From an uncultured Prevotella sp. (GTDB taxonomy: Bacteria; Bacteroidota; Bacteroidia; Bacteroidales; Bacteroidaceae): a DNA stretch of 40,240 nucleotides. The translations under genes and the position numbers were made by a program. The notes under the pieces were generated by a model that did not search any database, was not told the DNA's origin, and was given only the letters and a program-made list of their open reading frames with translations. Positions 1 to 7,182 of the stretch are shown piece after piece (the first letter of the stretch is position 1; the number at the start of each line of letters is the position of its first letter). The stretch is from positions 1-40,240 of the forward strand of contig OMZO01000018.1 in the NCBI GenBank assembly GCA_900315525.1, in the 5' to 3' direction.

Positions 1-1
1 T

Positions 2-148
2 GATTACAATATAGGCAGGGAAGGGCATTTGTTAACTCTCCCCAGCTATATGCAGTTCCTGCTGAACTTGCAACCAGAAGAAATCGTGCTTGAACCGATA
101 GACATTGATGAAATTAACCGTATGGCATCAGAGTTCCTGGGACAATAG
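2..148 (+). CDS. C-terminal end of an unidentified protein (truncated by window edge)
   Basis: An open frame runs in from the left edge and stops at TAG 146-148, giving 48 residues that end MASEFLGQ. The visible piece is mixed hydrophobic and acidic, with a stretch rich in E, I and D near the end (EPIDIDEINRM). It has no cysteine cluster, repeat or membrane segment. I do not recognise the family and assign no function. Codon use is ordinary for the window. It is followed by about 250 bases without a gene and then a hairpin terminator, which could end its transcript. That it is coding rests only on the open frame reaching the edge. Confidence 0.5.
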   Translation, partial: DYNIGREGHLLTLPSYMQFLLNLQPEEIVLEPIDIDEINRMASEFLGQ

Positions 149-476
149 TTTTTTGATTTGCGGAACATGCTTCAAAGTCGTCATGCAATCAGTGTATAGC
201 AATAATAGAAATAACGAATAAGTAAATGAAGTGACAAAAAAGGCTGGTATTATTGAGAAAAACGGATGCAGAATGTGCAGAACATGCTCATAATGTTTCC
301 CAAATGTTTCCCAAATTTGCCGTAAAGTGCTGAAAATCAGTTTCCGTTAGCTGTCGCCCAGGCTGCTATTGAGGAGTAATTATCACTCTGATATAATGTA
401 AAGGGACCTGTCCGCTTGGGCAGGTCCCTTTTCTTAATGTTCAGACGAGAGTTGCTGACTATTGAGTTCCCTTCTG
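149..476. other. Intergenic stretch with a tandem 11-mer and a terminator
   Basis: No convincing gene lies here. It contains the 11-bp unit AATGTTTCCCA twice in tandem (292-302 and 303-313), followed by a partial third start (AATTTGCC). The 9-mer GAACATGCT also occurs twice, near 163 and near 280. A terminator hairpin sits at 401-435. The decayed regulator begins immediately after. Together these suggest a rearranged or degraded junction, but no tRNA, integrase or obvious attachment site is visible. Confidence 0.5.
401..435 (+). terminator. Rho-independent terminator
   Basis: A perfect 10-bp stem, AAGGGACCTG paired with CAGGTCCCTT, encloses a 10-base loop and is followed by T-rich sequence (TTTTCTT counting the stem end). 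The stem is GC-rich at its base. Because the stem starts with AA, it could also terminate leftward transcription of the AraC remnant. The nearest plus-strand gene is the partial frame ending at 148. Confidence 0.75.
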
Positions 477-842
477 TTATTCCTTAGGGGTGGGGTGCGA
501 ATCTATAAGTATGCGGAATTCGTGTGGGGTCATGCCTAAGGCATCTTGGAATTTACGGTTCGCAGATAGTCCAGATAGTCCTCCAACGTCTTATATTGCA
601 TGGATTTACGGAATAGATCCAAGATACGTGATTGCGACGTTCCTATCATATTGGCCAGTTCCTACAGCCCGAACTGAGGATCCTCGTATTGTTTCTCCAT
701 CTCCAGTCTTGACTCGATGAGAGCCATCAGCTCATCATCGTTACGCAGGTCGGCATGACGAAGGAACTCAGTATGTCGCAACAGTAATTCTTTATAAATA
801 TGTATGCGTCTGCGCACATCGTAGTAGGCATCTACCTTCTTA
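477..842 (-). pseudogene. Decayed C-terminal part of an AraC-family transcriptional regulator
   Basis: Reading the minus strand from about 842 gives a helical segment (VDAYYDVRRRIHIYKELLL, then DDELMALIESRLEMEKQYEDPQFGL). A TAG follows where related proteins read on into the first helix-turn-helix: ELANMIGTSQSRILDLFRKS. After DYLDYLR the frame breaks. The last part reappears in another frame as NRKFQDALGMTPHEFR, the second AraC helix-turn-helix signature, and ends at TAA 477-479. The stretch that normally joins the two helices is missing, so there is at least one nonsense change and one frame-shifting deletion. The N-terminal sensor part is also gone. This resembles the large Bacteroidota AraC-type regulators with TPR and membrane domains, but only the tail remains. 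It lies just downstream of the dehydrogenase gene on the same strand. Confidence 0.8.
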
Positions 843-844
843 TG

Positions 845-1801
845 TTAACTTACAACATTCACCGGATGGCCGTTGACAAATGCCTCTACATTGCCGATGG
901 CTGTCTGAAGGAGTCTCTTTCTGGCCTCCACCGTCGCCCAGGCGATGTGAGGAGTGATGAAGGCGTTAGGCGCGTGGAGTAGGGGATGATCAGCTTTCGG
1001 TGGTTCCTCTGTCACTACGTCAGCGCAATAAGCCCTGAGCCGACCTTCGTTTAGCGCCTCTGCCAGTGCCTCGTCGTCCACCAGCGGTCCTCTGCCAGTA
1101 TTGATGAGAATCGCCGAGGGCTTCATCAGTCGTAGTGTCTCGCGATGGATGAGATGCCTGGTGCCCTCTGTCAGTGGACAATGCAGCGACACTACATCTG
1201 AGGTGGCAAGTAGCGACTGCAGTTCTGCCTTCTGGATGCTGGCAGGCAGTTCCTCGGCTTTCTTGCTGGTCATGGCCTTCACTTGCATGCCGAAGGCGAG
1301 GGCTATTTCTGCCACACGGCGGCCGATATGGCCAAGACCTACTATTCCCATCGTCTTTCCCGCCAGTTCTGTCAACTCCGTGTCCCAGTAGCAGAAGTCC
1401 CTGTTCTCTGCCCATCGTCCCAGTCGGTTCTGCTGGGCGTAGTGCTCTGTGCGGTTCGTGACTGTCAGCAGGTGGGCGAACACCGTCTGCGCCACACTTT
1501 CCGTGCTGTAGGCTGGCACATTCGTTACGATGATGTCTCTTTCTCTGGCTGCCTCTATGTCCACCACGTTGTAACCCGTTGCCAGCACCCCGATGTATTT
1601 CAGTCGTGGTAGGAGTGCCATCATCTCCCGATCCATCACCACCTTGTTTGTCAGTACGATGTCTGCATCAGCCGCCCGTCTGGCTATCTCTTCGCGTCTG
1701 GTACGCTCATACACCGTCACTTCTCCCATTTCTTTCAGACTGCCCCACGACAGGTCCCCAGGGTTGGCCGTATAGCCGTCAAGTATCACTATATTCATCA
1801 T
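845..1801 (-). CDS. D-2-hydroxyacid dehydrogenase (glycerate dehydrogenase-like)
   Basis: A cytoplasmic NAD(P)-dependent oxidoreductase of 318 residues, the usual length for the D-isomer-specific 2-hydroxyacid dehydrogenase family. The Rossmann fingerprint GLGHIG lies near residues 155-160. Catalytic family signatures follow: Arg in LINTGRGPLVDD, Glu in VVTEEPP and His in ITPHIAWAT. The sequence resembles glycerate/hydroxypyruvate reductases (HprA-like) more than long SerA, because the C-terminal ACT domain of SerA is absent. The substrate is therefore inferred, not shown. The start is MMN at 1801; the second Met could also serve. It stands alone on its strand: upstream is repeat element copy 1, whose conserved minus-strand promoter (-7 box at 1936-1943) points directly at this gene and is its only visible promoter, giving a leader of roughly 130 bases. 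Downstream is the AraC remnant. Confidence 0.9.
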   Translation of the reverse strand: MMNIVILDGYTANPGDLSWGSLKEMGEVTVYERTRREEIARRAADADIVLTNKVVMDREMMALLPRLKYIGVLATGYNVVDIEAARERDIIVTNVPAYSTESVAQTVFAHLLTVTNRTEHYAQQNRLGRWAENRDFCYWDTELTELAGKTMGIVGLGHIGRRVAEIALAFGMQVKAMTSKKAEELPASIQKAELQSLLATSDVVSLHCPLTEGTRHLIHRETLRLMKPSAILINTGRGPLVDDEALAEALNEGRLRAYCADVVTEEPPKADHPLLHAPNAFITPHIAWATVEARKRLLQTAIGNVEAFVNGHPVNVVS

Positions 1802-1935
1802 CGATGGGTAAAGAATTTTGCTTGTCGCTGATCAGACTCCGTTTTTGAGCTTTCCCTAGGAAACACATGCCTGCGCGCTTGGCAATTTTTGTCGTCTAGT
1901 TAGGCCGCAAATTTTATCATTTTTCGTTGACAATG

Positions 1936-1967
1936 CAAAGGTACGAAAAATTCAGATGTATTCCAAA
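1936..1967 (-). promoter_or_regulatory. Bacteroidota promoter inside repeat copy 1
   Basis: On the minus strand, TTTG (forward CAAA 1964-1967) is separated by 20 bp from TACCTTTG (forward CAAAGGTA 1936-1943). This matches the Bacteroidota consensus TTTG-N19/20-TAnnTTTG. It faces the dehydrogenase gene at 845-1801. The same two boxes with the same 20-bp spacing occur in copy 2 of the element. Confidence 0.8.
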
Positions 1968-2084
1968 TTTAAAAGCCAAAAAAGCACGCAAAAAAGCACG
2001 CACCTAATTTTGGAGGCTTTCGAACGTTGTCATCTTGTCATTTTGTCATTTGTCAAAATCGAAATCAGACACCCCAGTTTTGTC

Positions 2085-2120
2085 CATAATATAATAAAAA
2101 TATATTTTTATTATATTATG
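2085..2120. repeat. 36-bp perfect palindrome in repeat copy 1
   Basis: Two 18-base halves, starting CATAATATAATAAAAATA, are exact reverse complements with no mismatch. The sequence is nearly pure A/T except for its outermost C and G. It sits at the centre of the heptamer arms. Copy 2 carries the same palindrome with the third outer base pair changed on both sides. Confidence 0.9.
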
Positions 2121-2182
2121 AGCAATGACAGAGTATCCAAAAACGAAAATGACAAATGACAATTGACAATCATGACAACGTA

Positions 2183-3220
2183 TTACTGGTACTGACGGAG
2201 GGCTGAGAGCAACTCGCTGTTCTCCGATTTGGTACCGATGGTGATGCGGAGACAGTTGTCACAAAGCTGCACGCGGGTGCGGTTTCTGACGATGATACCG
2301 CGATCGACCAGATAGTTGTATATCTTTGTGGCGTCTGTCATTTTAGCCAGGAAGAAGTTGGCGTCGGTAGGATAGACCTTCTCGCAGATGGGAAGTATGC
2401 TGAAGGCTTCCATCATGCGGCCACGCTCCTGTAGCAGGATTCTTACCCATTCCTCAACGTCGATGGGGCGCTTGAGAGCCTCAAGGGCCTGCTGCTGGCT
2501 AAGCAGATTAATGTTGTAAGGATATTTCACCTTGTTGAATATGCCGATAATCTCCTTCGAAGCGAAGGCCATTCCCAAGCGGATAGCTGCGCATCCCCAG
2601 GCTTTCGACATCGTGTTGAGTACGATGAGGTTGGGGTATTTGCCCAGTTCCGTGCGTAGGGGTTGTTGGCCTGAGAAGTCACTATAGGCTTCATCGACGA
2701 TGACGAGTCCTTCGAATTGCTGGATGACCTTCAAGACCTCGTCTCGGTCGAGGCAGTTGCCAGTGGGGTTGTTCGGCGTGCAGAGCCAGATGATCTTCGT
2801 ATGCTCGTCGGTTGCTGCAAGCAGTTTCTCGGCGGTCGTCTGATAACATCCATCCAGCAGTACCGGACGATACTCAATGTCGTTGATGTCAGCACAGACC
2901 TTATACATGCCATAGGTAGGCTCGATGGCAACCACGTTGTCGCGTCCAGGCTCACAGAAACAGCGATAGGGCAGGTCGATGGCCTCGTCGCTACCGTTGC
3001 CGAGGAAGATACATTCGGCTGGTACCCGCTTCAACTTACCAAGAACCTCCTTCAGCTCGAGCTGCAAAGGGTCGGGATAGCGGTTGAAGGGCTGGTTATA
3101 GGGGTTTTCGTTGGCGTCAAGGAAGACGCGGGCCTCGCGACCAGCATACTCATTGCGCGCAGAACTATAAGGAGCCAGACTCCAGATGTTCTTTCGGGTA
3201 AGTTCTTCTAGTGACTTCAT
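2183..3220 (-). CDS. hisC: Histidinol-phosphate aminotransferase
   Basis: A PLP enzyme of 345 residues, in the normal range for HisC. It transfers an amino group from glutamate to imidazole-acetol phosphate in histidine synthesis. The visible class I/II aminotransferase features are FLDANENPY (33-41), the NPTGN motif (151-155), the VDEAY aspartate motif (175-179) and the PLP-binding lysine in LNTMSKAWG (Lys206). The C-terminal Arg region ([14 protein letters not shown]) is present. The start codon overlaps the stop of hisD by 4 bases (ATGA), so the two are translationally coupled. The order is hisG-hisD-hisC. In many Bacteroidales hisB follows, but here repeat element copy 1 begins 4 bases after the stop. 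Confidence 0.96.
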   Translation of the reverse strand: MKSLEELTRKNIWSLAPYSSARNEYAGREARVFLDANENPYNQPFNRYPDPLQLELKEVLGKLKRVPAECIFLGNGSDEAIDLPYRCFCEPGRDNVVAIEPTYGMYKVCADINDIEYRPVLLDGCYQTTAEKLLAATDEHTKIIWLCTPNNPTGNCLDRDEVLKVIQQFEGLVIVDEAYSDFSGQQPLRTELGKYPNLIVLNTMSKAWGCAAIRLGMAFASKEIIGIFNKVKYPYNINLLSQQQALEALKRPIDVEEWVRILLQERGRMMEAFSILPICEKVYPTDANFFLAKMTDATKIYNYLVDRGIIVRNRTRVQLCDNCLRITIGTKSENSELLSALRQYQ

Positions 3221-4500
3221 TTGATACTGTTGATTCTGACGGTCATTGCATTCTTGTGGGCATCAAGTTGCTCGGCTTCTGCCATCAGTTCGACGGCGTG
3301 CCCAATGCTGCGGATACCGTCGGCAGTGAGATGCTGGAATGTTACCTTCCGGCAATAGCTGTCGAGGTTCACGCCGCTGTAAGCTGTGGCATAGCCGTGA
3401 GTAGGCAGTGTGTGGTTGGTGCCGCTGGCATAGTCACCTGCGCTCTCACAGGCATAGGTGCCGAGGAAAACGCTGCCGGCATTGATGACTTTGGTCGCTA
3501 ATTTGTCATAATTTTTAGTCTGAATAATCAAATGCTCTGGGGCGTACGCGTTGGAGAGATCTATGGCCTCCTGCTCGTTGTGAACGAGTACTAGGCGACT
3601 ATTTTCCAGCGATTTAGCGGCAATCTCCTTGCGGGGCAGCAAGTCGAGTTGGCGGTTGACTTCAGCCTGTACATCGAGGATAACCTGCTCAGAGGTAGTG
3701 ATTAGGAATACCTGTGAGTCGATGCCGTGCTCAGCTTGTGACAAGAGATCGGCAGCAATGAACTCGATGTTAGCCTGTTCATCAGCAATAACGCAGACCT
3801 CAGAGGGACCTGCCGGCATGTCGATGGCTACTTCATGGAGGCTGACCTGCTGCTTGGCAGCCATCACATACTGGTTGCCCGGTCCGAAGATCTTATAGAC
3901 CTTGGGAATCGACTCTGTGCCGTAAGCCATCGCACCAATAGCCTGTACGCCACCAGCCTTGAAAATCTTGCTGACTCCAGCGATGCGAGCCGCTACGAGG
4001 ATGGCTGGGTTAACCTTACCATCGCGTCCCGGAGGCGTGCAGAGTACGATCTCCTCGCAACCAGCTATCTTGGCTGGGGTTGCCAGCATGAGTACGGTAG
4101 AGAAAAGCGGGGCCGTACCACCAGGGATATAGAGACCTACCTTCTGGATGGCTACGCTCTTTTGCCAACATATCACACCGGGCTGTGTCTCCACCTTCTT
4201 GCCGCGGAATTTCTGAGCCTCATGGAATGCCTTGATATTGTAGTGGGCCAATTGGATGGCGGCCTTGAGTTCAGCACTTACCAGTTGTTCGGCTTCCTCC
4301 ATCTCTTCGTCGGTAACAGCAAGTGTCGGCAGATCAACATGGTCGAATTTCAGTTCATAGCCTTTTACGGCATCATCGCCACGCTTCTTGATATCAGCCA
4401 GAACGGATGATACCGTATCGTTCAACTGTGATACATCTAGATGGGGCCGCTTCACAAGTGTAGCCCATTCACTTCGCTCAGGATACCTGATTATGTTCAT
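3217..4500 (-). CDS. hisD: Histidinol dehydrogenase
   Basis: Catalyses the last two oxidations of histidine synthesis, from histidinol through histidinal to histidine, using NAD and a zinc ion. It has 427 residues, the family's usual size. Diagnostic stretches are [11 protein letters not shown] (122-132), the family signature around [15 protein letters not shown] (226-240), LLSQAEHG with its zinc-site Gln/His (252-259), the catalytic Glu-His pair in AYAPEHL (Glu322, His323), and the Asp and His ligands in GDYASGTNH (Asp356, His363). It starts 23 bases downstream of hisG and overlaps hisC by 4 bases. Confidence 0.97.
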   Translation of the reverse strand: MNIIRYPERSEWATLVKRPHLDVSQLNDTVSSVLADIKKRGDDAVKGYELKFDHVDLPTLAVTDEEMEEAEQLVSAELKAAIQLAHYNIKAFHEAQKFRGKKVETQPGVICWQKSVAIQKVGLYIPGGTAPLFSTVLMLATPAKIAGCEEIVLCTPPGRDGKVNPAILVAARIAGVSKIFKAGGVQAIGAMAYGTESIPKVYKIFGPGNQYVMAAKQQVSLHEVAIDMPAGPSEVCVIADEQANIEFIAADLLSQAEHGIDSQVFLITTSEQVILDVQAEVNRQLDLLPRKEIAAKSLENSRLVLVHNEQEAIDLSNAYAPEHLIIQTKNYDKLATKVINAGSVFLGTYACESAGDYASGTNHTLPTHGYATAYSGVNLDSYCRKVTFQHLTADGIRSIGHAVELMAEAEQLDAHKNAMTVRINSIK

Positions 4501-4523
4501 CTCTTACCTAAATCTTTATTTTT

Positions 4524-5375
4524 TTAAAGAATCATCTTCTCAATTGGCGTGACCAGAATGCCTTGGGCACCCATTTCCTTCAGTTTGCCGATGATTTCCC
4601 AAAACTGCTTCTGATCGAGTACGGTATGAACGGAGCACCAAGCCTCGTCGGCCAATGGAATGATTGTGGGACTCTTCAGACCTGGCAGCACGTTGATAAT
4701 CTCCTCCAGACGGGCTTTCGGAGCATTCATACGAACGTATTTCTTGTCTTCTGCGTCCTTCACGGCCTTGAAACGGAACAGCATCTGATCCAGTATCTGG
4801 CGCTTCTCCTCTGAGAGCTGGCGGTTGCCGATGAGCAGGGCCTCGCTTTGCATGACGACCTCGACCTCGCGAAGATTGTTGCTCACGAGCGTAGAGCCGC
4901 TGCTGACAATGTCGAAGATACCATCAGCCAGACCGATGCCTGGACTGATCTCAACAGAACCGGTAATCACATGTATTTCGGCCTCGATGCTATGCTTGTC
5001 GAGGAACTGCTTCAGGATGGCAGGGTAGGAGGTCGCAATCTTTTTGCCGTTGAACCACTCCACACCTTTATAGTCGATCTCCTTGGGGATAGCCAGAGAG
5101 AGGCGGCACTTGGAGAAACCCAGACGTGAGACGATATCGGCATCCTCACCGCGCTCTACAAACTCGTTCTCGCCTACGACGCCGATATCTGCCACACCAC
5201 TGGCTACACTTTGGGGAATATCGTCATCGCGGAGGTAAAGCACCTCCAAGGGGAAGTTGGACGACTGAACCAACAGTGTGCGCTTGGAAGCGCTGACTTT
5301 GATATCTGCCTCGCTGAGGAGGCTCATGGTGTCATCAAACAGACGTCCTTTGGATTGAACTGCAATACGTAACAT
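4524..5375 (-). CDS. hisG: ATP phosphoribosyltransferase, long form
   Basis: The first and feedback-controlled step of histidine synthesis: ATP plus PRPP gives phosphoribosyl-ATP. At 283 residues it is the long form with a C-terminal ACT-like regulatory domain (about residues 210-283, ending LVTPIEKMIL), so it should act without HisZ and be inhibited by histidine. The PRPP-binding segment LADGIFDIVSSGSTLVS lies at 149-165. The N-terminus LRIAVQSKGRL is typical. It is the first gene of the minus-strand hisGDC unit, and a -7 box (TACCTTTG) lies 36 bases upstream of the start. No attenuator or leader peptide rich in His codons is visible. Confidence 0.96.
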   Translation of the reverse strand: MLRIAVQSKGRLFDDTMSLLSEADIKVSASKRTLLVQSSNFPLEVLYLRDDDIPQSVASGVADIGVVGENEFVERGEDADIVSRLGFSKCRLSLAIPKEIDYKGVEWFNGKKIATSYPAILKQFLDKHSIEAEIHVITGSVEISPGIGLADGIFDIVSSGSTLVSNNLREVEVVMQSEALLIGNRQLSEEKRQILDQMLFRFKAVKDAEDKKYVRMNAPKARLEEIINVLPGLKSPTIIPLADEAWCSVHTVLDQKQFWEIIGKLKEMGAQGILVTPIEKMIL

Positions 5376-5411
5376 AGTGTTAAAGTCTATCTTTCTTTAT
5401 AAATTCGCCTG

Positions 5412-5419
5412 CAAAGGTA
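5412..5419 (-). promoter_or_regulatory. hisG operon -7 box
   Basis: Forward CAAAGGTA reads TACCTTTG on the minus strand, matching TAnnTTTG, 36 bases upstream of the hisG start. No clear -33 TTTG is seen at the usual distance. It is divergent from the promoter at 5462-5469, with about 40 bp between the two. Confidence 0.65.
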
Positions 5420-5461
5420 CAAAAAAATCCGTGAAATGTGCCATCCGTGCGTAAAATTTAG

Positions 5462-5469
5462 TAACTTTG
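5462..5469 (+). promoter_or_regulatory. -7 box of the lytic transglycosylase gene
   Basis: TAACTTTG matches TAnnTTTG. Transcription would begin near 5475, which excludes the upstream in-frame ATG at 5436 and supports a start at 5490 or 5502. Confidence 0.65.
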
Positions 5470-5489
5470 CACCGATTTTCGGATATTCG

Positions 5490-6632
5490 ATGGGCAAAGT
5501 GATGCGGTTATTGAATATTTTTGCATTTTCAGGTCTCTCGTGCCTGATAGTCTCCTGTGGGCAGAAACAGGAGCGACTGGTTACACCCTATGGCTCGGTG
5601 CTTGACTCGGTGGCAGTCACGGAGGATTTTGACCTGACGGATATCCAGACTAACGGCGAACTGATTATGGCGACCGTATCTGGCCCAGAGACTTACTACG
5701 ACTATCATGGCCGGCAGCTTGGTACTCAGTATCTAATCTGTCAGCACTTTGCCGATTCACTTGGCGTCAGGCTTCGTGTTGACGTCTGTCGTGACAGTAC
5801 GGAACTGTTGGCGAAGCTGGACTCAGGTGAGGTCGACCTTGTTGCATGGCCCACACCCGGACGGATTGACGCTGCCGTCAGCAAGCCTGAACTCGCAGAA
5901 GAACTGAAGGCCTGGTTTCATCCGGCACTTGTGGCTGCTGCGAAGAAGGAGGAACAGGAACTGCTCACCGTCCGCAAGGTTCGACGCCGCATCTTCTCAC
6001 CGATGCTCGACCGAAAGGGAGGCATCATCTCTCACTATGACCAGCTTTTCATGACGTATAGCCGTGATATCCGATGGGATTGGCGCCTGATGGCTGCCCA
6101 GTGCTATCAGGAAAGTACTTTCGACCCGAAGGCCGTCTCTTTTGCCGGTGCTAAGGGACTGATGCAGATCATGCCTGGGACGGCCGACCATCTGGGAGTG
6201 CCTCGCAGTCAGCTTTATGACCCTGAGACGAACATCGCCGCAGCCGCCAAGCTTATCAAAGAGTTGAACGGGGCTTTCAGCGACATCCGTGACGGCTACG
6301 AACGCACGAACTTCATATTGGCCAGCTATAATGGCGGTTCACACCATATCCGCGACGCTATGGCTTTGGCTCGAAGAGACGGTAAGGACGCTCACCGCTG
6401 GGCTGATGTGTCGGCCTATGTGCTGAAACTCGCACAACCAAGGTTCTATAACGACCCGATTGTGAAATATGGCTATATGCGTGGTTCGGAGACCGTCGAC
6501 TATGTGGCGAAGATCCGTCAGCGTCATGCTGGTTATCAGGGTATTAAGTCGCCTCACATAGGATTCCATCCTTCACAGCCCAGGAAGTCTGACCGACGCA
6601 AGAATAAATATGACATCACTAAACCAGAATAA
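5490..6632 (+). CDS. MltF-like membrane-bound lytic murein transglycosylase
   Basis: A peptidoglycan-cleaving lipoprotein. The N-terminus (MRLLNIFAFSGLSCLIVSCGQKQ) is a lipoprotein signal with Cys in LIVSC, so it should be membrane-anchored and face the periplasm. Next is a segment resembling family 3 solute-binding domains (GELIMATVSGPETYYDYHG to VDLVAWPTP). The C-terminal half is the SLT catalytic domain: the predicted catalytic Glu208 in CYQESTFDPKA, then AKGLMQIMPGTA and NFILASYNGG. About 380 residues is much shorter than E. coli MltF (518); the shortfall is in the solute-binding part, which appears to have only one lobe. I chose 5490 because the promoter -7 box lies at 5462-5469; 5502 is equally possible. 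It is followed 9 bases later by a lipoprotein gene, probably co-transcribed. Confidence 0.88.
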   Translation: MGKVMRLLNIFAFSGLSCLIVSCGQKQERLVTPYGSVLDSVAVTEDFDLTDIQTNGELIMATVSGPETYYDYHGRQLGTQYLICQHFADSLGVRLRVDVCRDSTELLAKLDSGEVDLVAWPTPGRIDAAVSKPELAEELKAWFHPALVAAAKKEEQELLTVRKVRRRIFSPMLDRKGGIISHYDQLFMTYSRDIRWDWRLMAAQCYQESTFDPKAVSFAGAKGLMQIMPGTADHLGVPRSQLYDPETNIAAAAKLIKELNGAFSDIRDGYERTNFILASYNGGSHHIRDAMALARRDGKDAHRWADVSAYVLKLAQPRFYNDPIVKYGYMRGSETVDYVAKIRQRHAGYQGIKSPHIGFHPSQPRKSDRRKNKYDITKPE

Positions 6633-6641
6633 ACCTTACCA

Positions 6642-7175
6642 ATGAATTTAAAACGTAACAGCTTCATCGTATTTGGCATTGCCATCCTTATGGTATTCAG
6701 TGCTTGCAGCAGTAAGCCCCAACCTCGTGCTTACGTCTCGGAATTGTCGAGCAGTGATAGTATGATTATTCAGATGGGACAATGGCACTTGATAAAATAT
6801 CACAGTGACAAACTTGGGATGGATATCAACTATCCCTCGTTCTTGGTTCATCAGGAACTACCCAGTGAAACCTCCCAGGAGATTTTTATCAAGGACGATA
6901 TTTCCATTTCTGTGATTGTCGATTCGCTGAGTGGCATGAACTATAGTGCTGGTCAGCAGATGATGGGTATGGGAGCTGACTTGGTAGAATCGACAGACCG
7001 CTATAGCATCCAGACTGGCGTGGACGACAAGTGGGAATATTATGGGAAGGTGATTGATGACGATACTATCCGTATCGTGACAGTTATGCTGCGTTATCTG
7101 CCAGAGCATGATGAGGCTATGGATGGATTGCGCGATTGGGTTCGCCAGTTTGATATAACCAGCAACCCGCTTTAG
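6642..7175 (+). CDS. Predicted lipoprotein of unknown function
   Basis: 177 residues with a clear lipoprotein signal: MNLKRN, a hydrophobic run and VFSACSSK, with the lipidated Cys near residue 21. The mature part is soluble and mixed alpha/beta in character (HLIKYHSDKLGMDINYPSFLV, later DDTIRIVTVMLRYLP). It reads like a protein that carries or assesses a user-supplied value, as in PsbP- or DUF-type lipoproteins, but I do not recognise the family. It sits 9 bases after the MltF-like gene on the same strand, so the two are likely one operon, and a role at the cell envelope is an inference from that. It converges with the MBL hydrolase gene 7 bases downstream, with no evident terminator between them. 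Confidence 0.75.
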   Translation: MNLKRNSFIVFGIAILMVFSACSSKPQPRAYVSELSSSDSMIIQMGQWHLIKYHSDKLGMDINYPSFLVHQELPSETSQEIFIKDDISISVIVDSLSGMNYSAGQQMMGMGADLVESTDRYSIQTGVDDKWEYYGKVIDDDTIRIVTVMLRYLPEHDEAMDGLRDWVRQFDITSNPL

Positions 7176-7182
7176 GTGATGG

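Larger units (their letters stand above)
1835..2179. repeat. Dispersed noncoding repeat element, copy 1
   Basis: About 345 bp filling the gap between hisC and the dehydrogenase, closely related to 31952-32294. From left to right it holds a conserved core of about 180 bp, beginning GACTCC and CCCTAGGAAACAC. The core includes a minus-strand promoter and a doubled AAAAAAGCACGC motif. Next come a left arm of TTGTCAT heptamers (2027-2056), a conserved AGACACCCCA spacer, a 36-bp perfect palindrome (2085-2120) and a right arm of ATGACAA heptamers (2149-2178). The arms pair with each other, so the right half can fold into one long stem with an inner hairpin. It stops 4 bases before the hisC stop codon. 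It has no open frame of note. It looks like a non-autonomous or structural repeat; the family is not one I can name. Confidence 0.85.

Noticed and set aside
490-720. 76-codon plus-strand open frame
   Set aside because: It is the antisense of the AraC-type remnant; its protein has no recognisable features, whereas the opposite strand reads helix-turn-helix motifs.
2085-2120. The AT palindrome as a simple transcription terminator
   Set aside because: It lies just downstream of hisC, but it is A/T-only, has no GC-rich stem and is embedded in a larger conserved element repeated elsewhere, so a terminator alone does not explain it.
1956-2159. 67-codon open frame inside repeat copy 1
   Set aside because: It runs through the heptamer arms and palindrome, is low-complexity, and is not preserved in copy 2, which supports a noncoding element.
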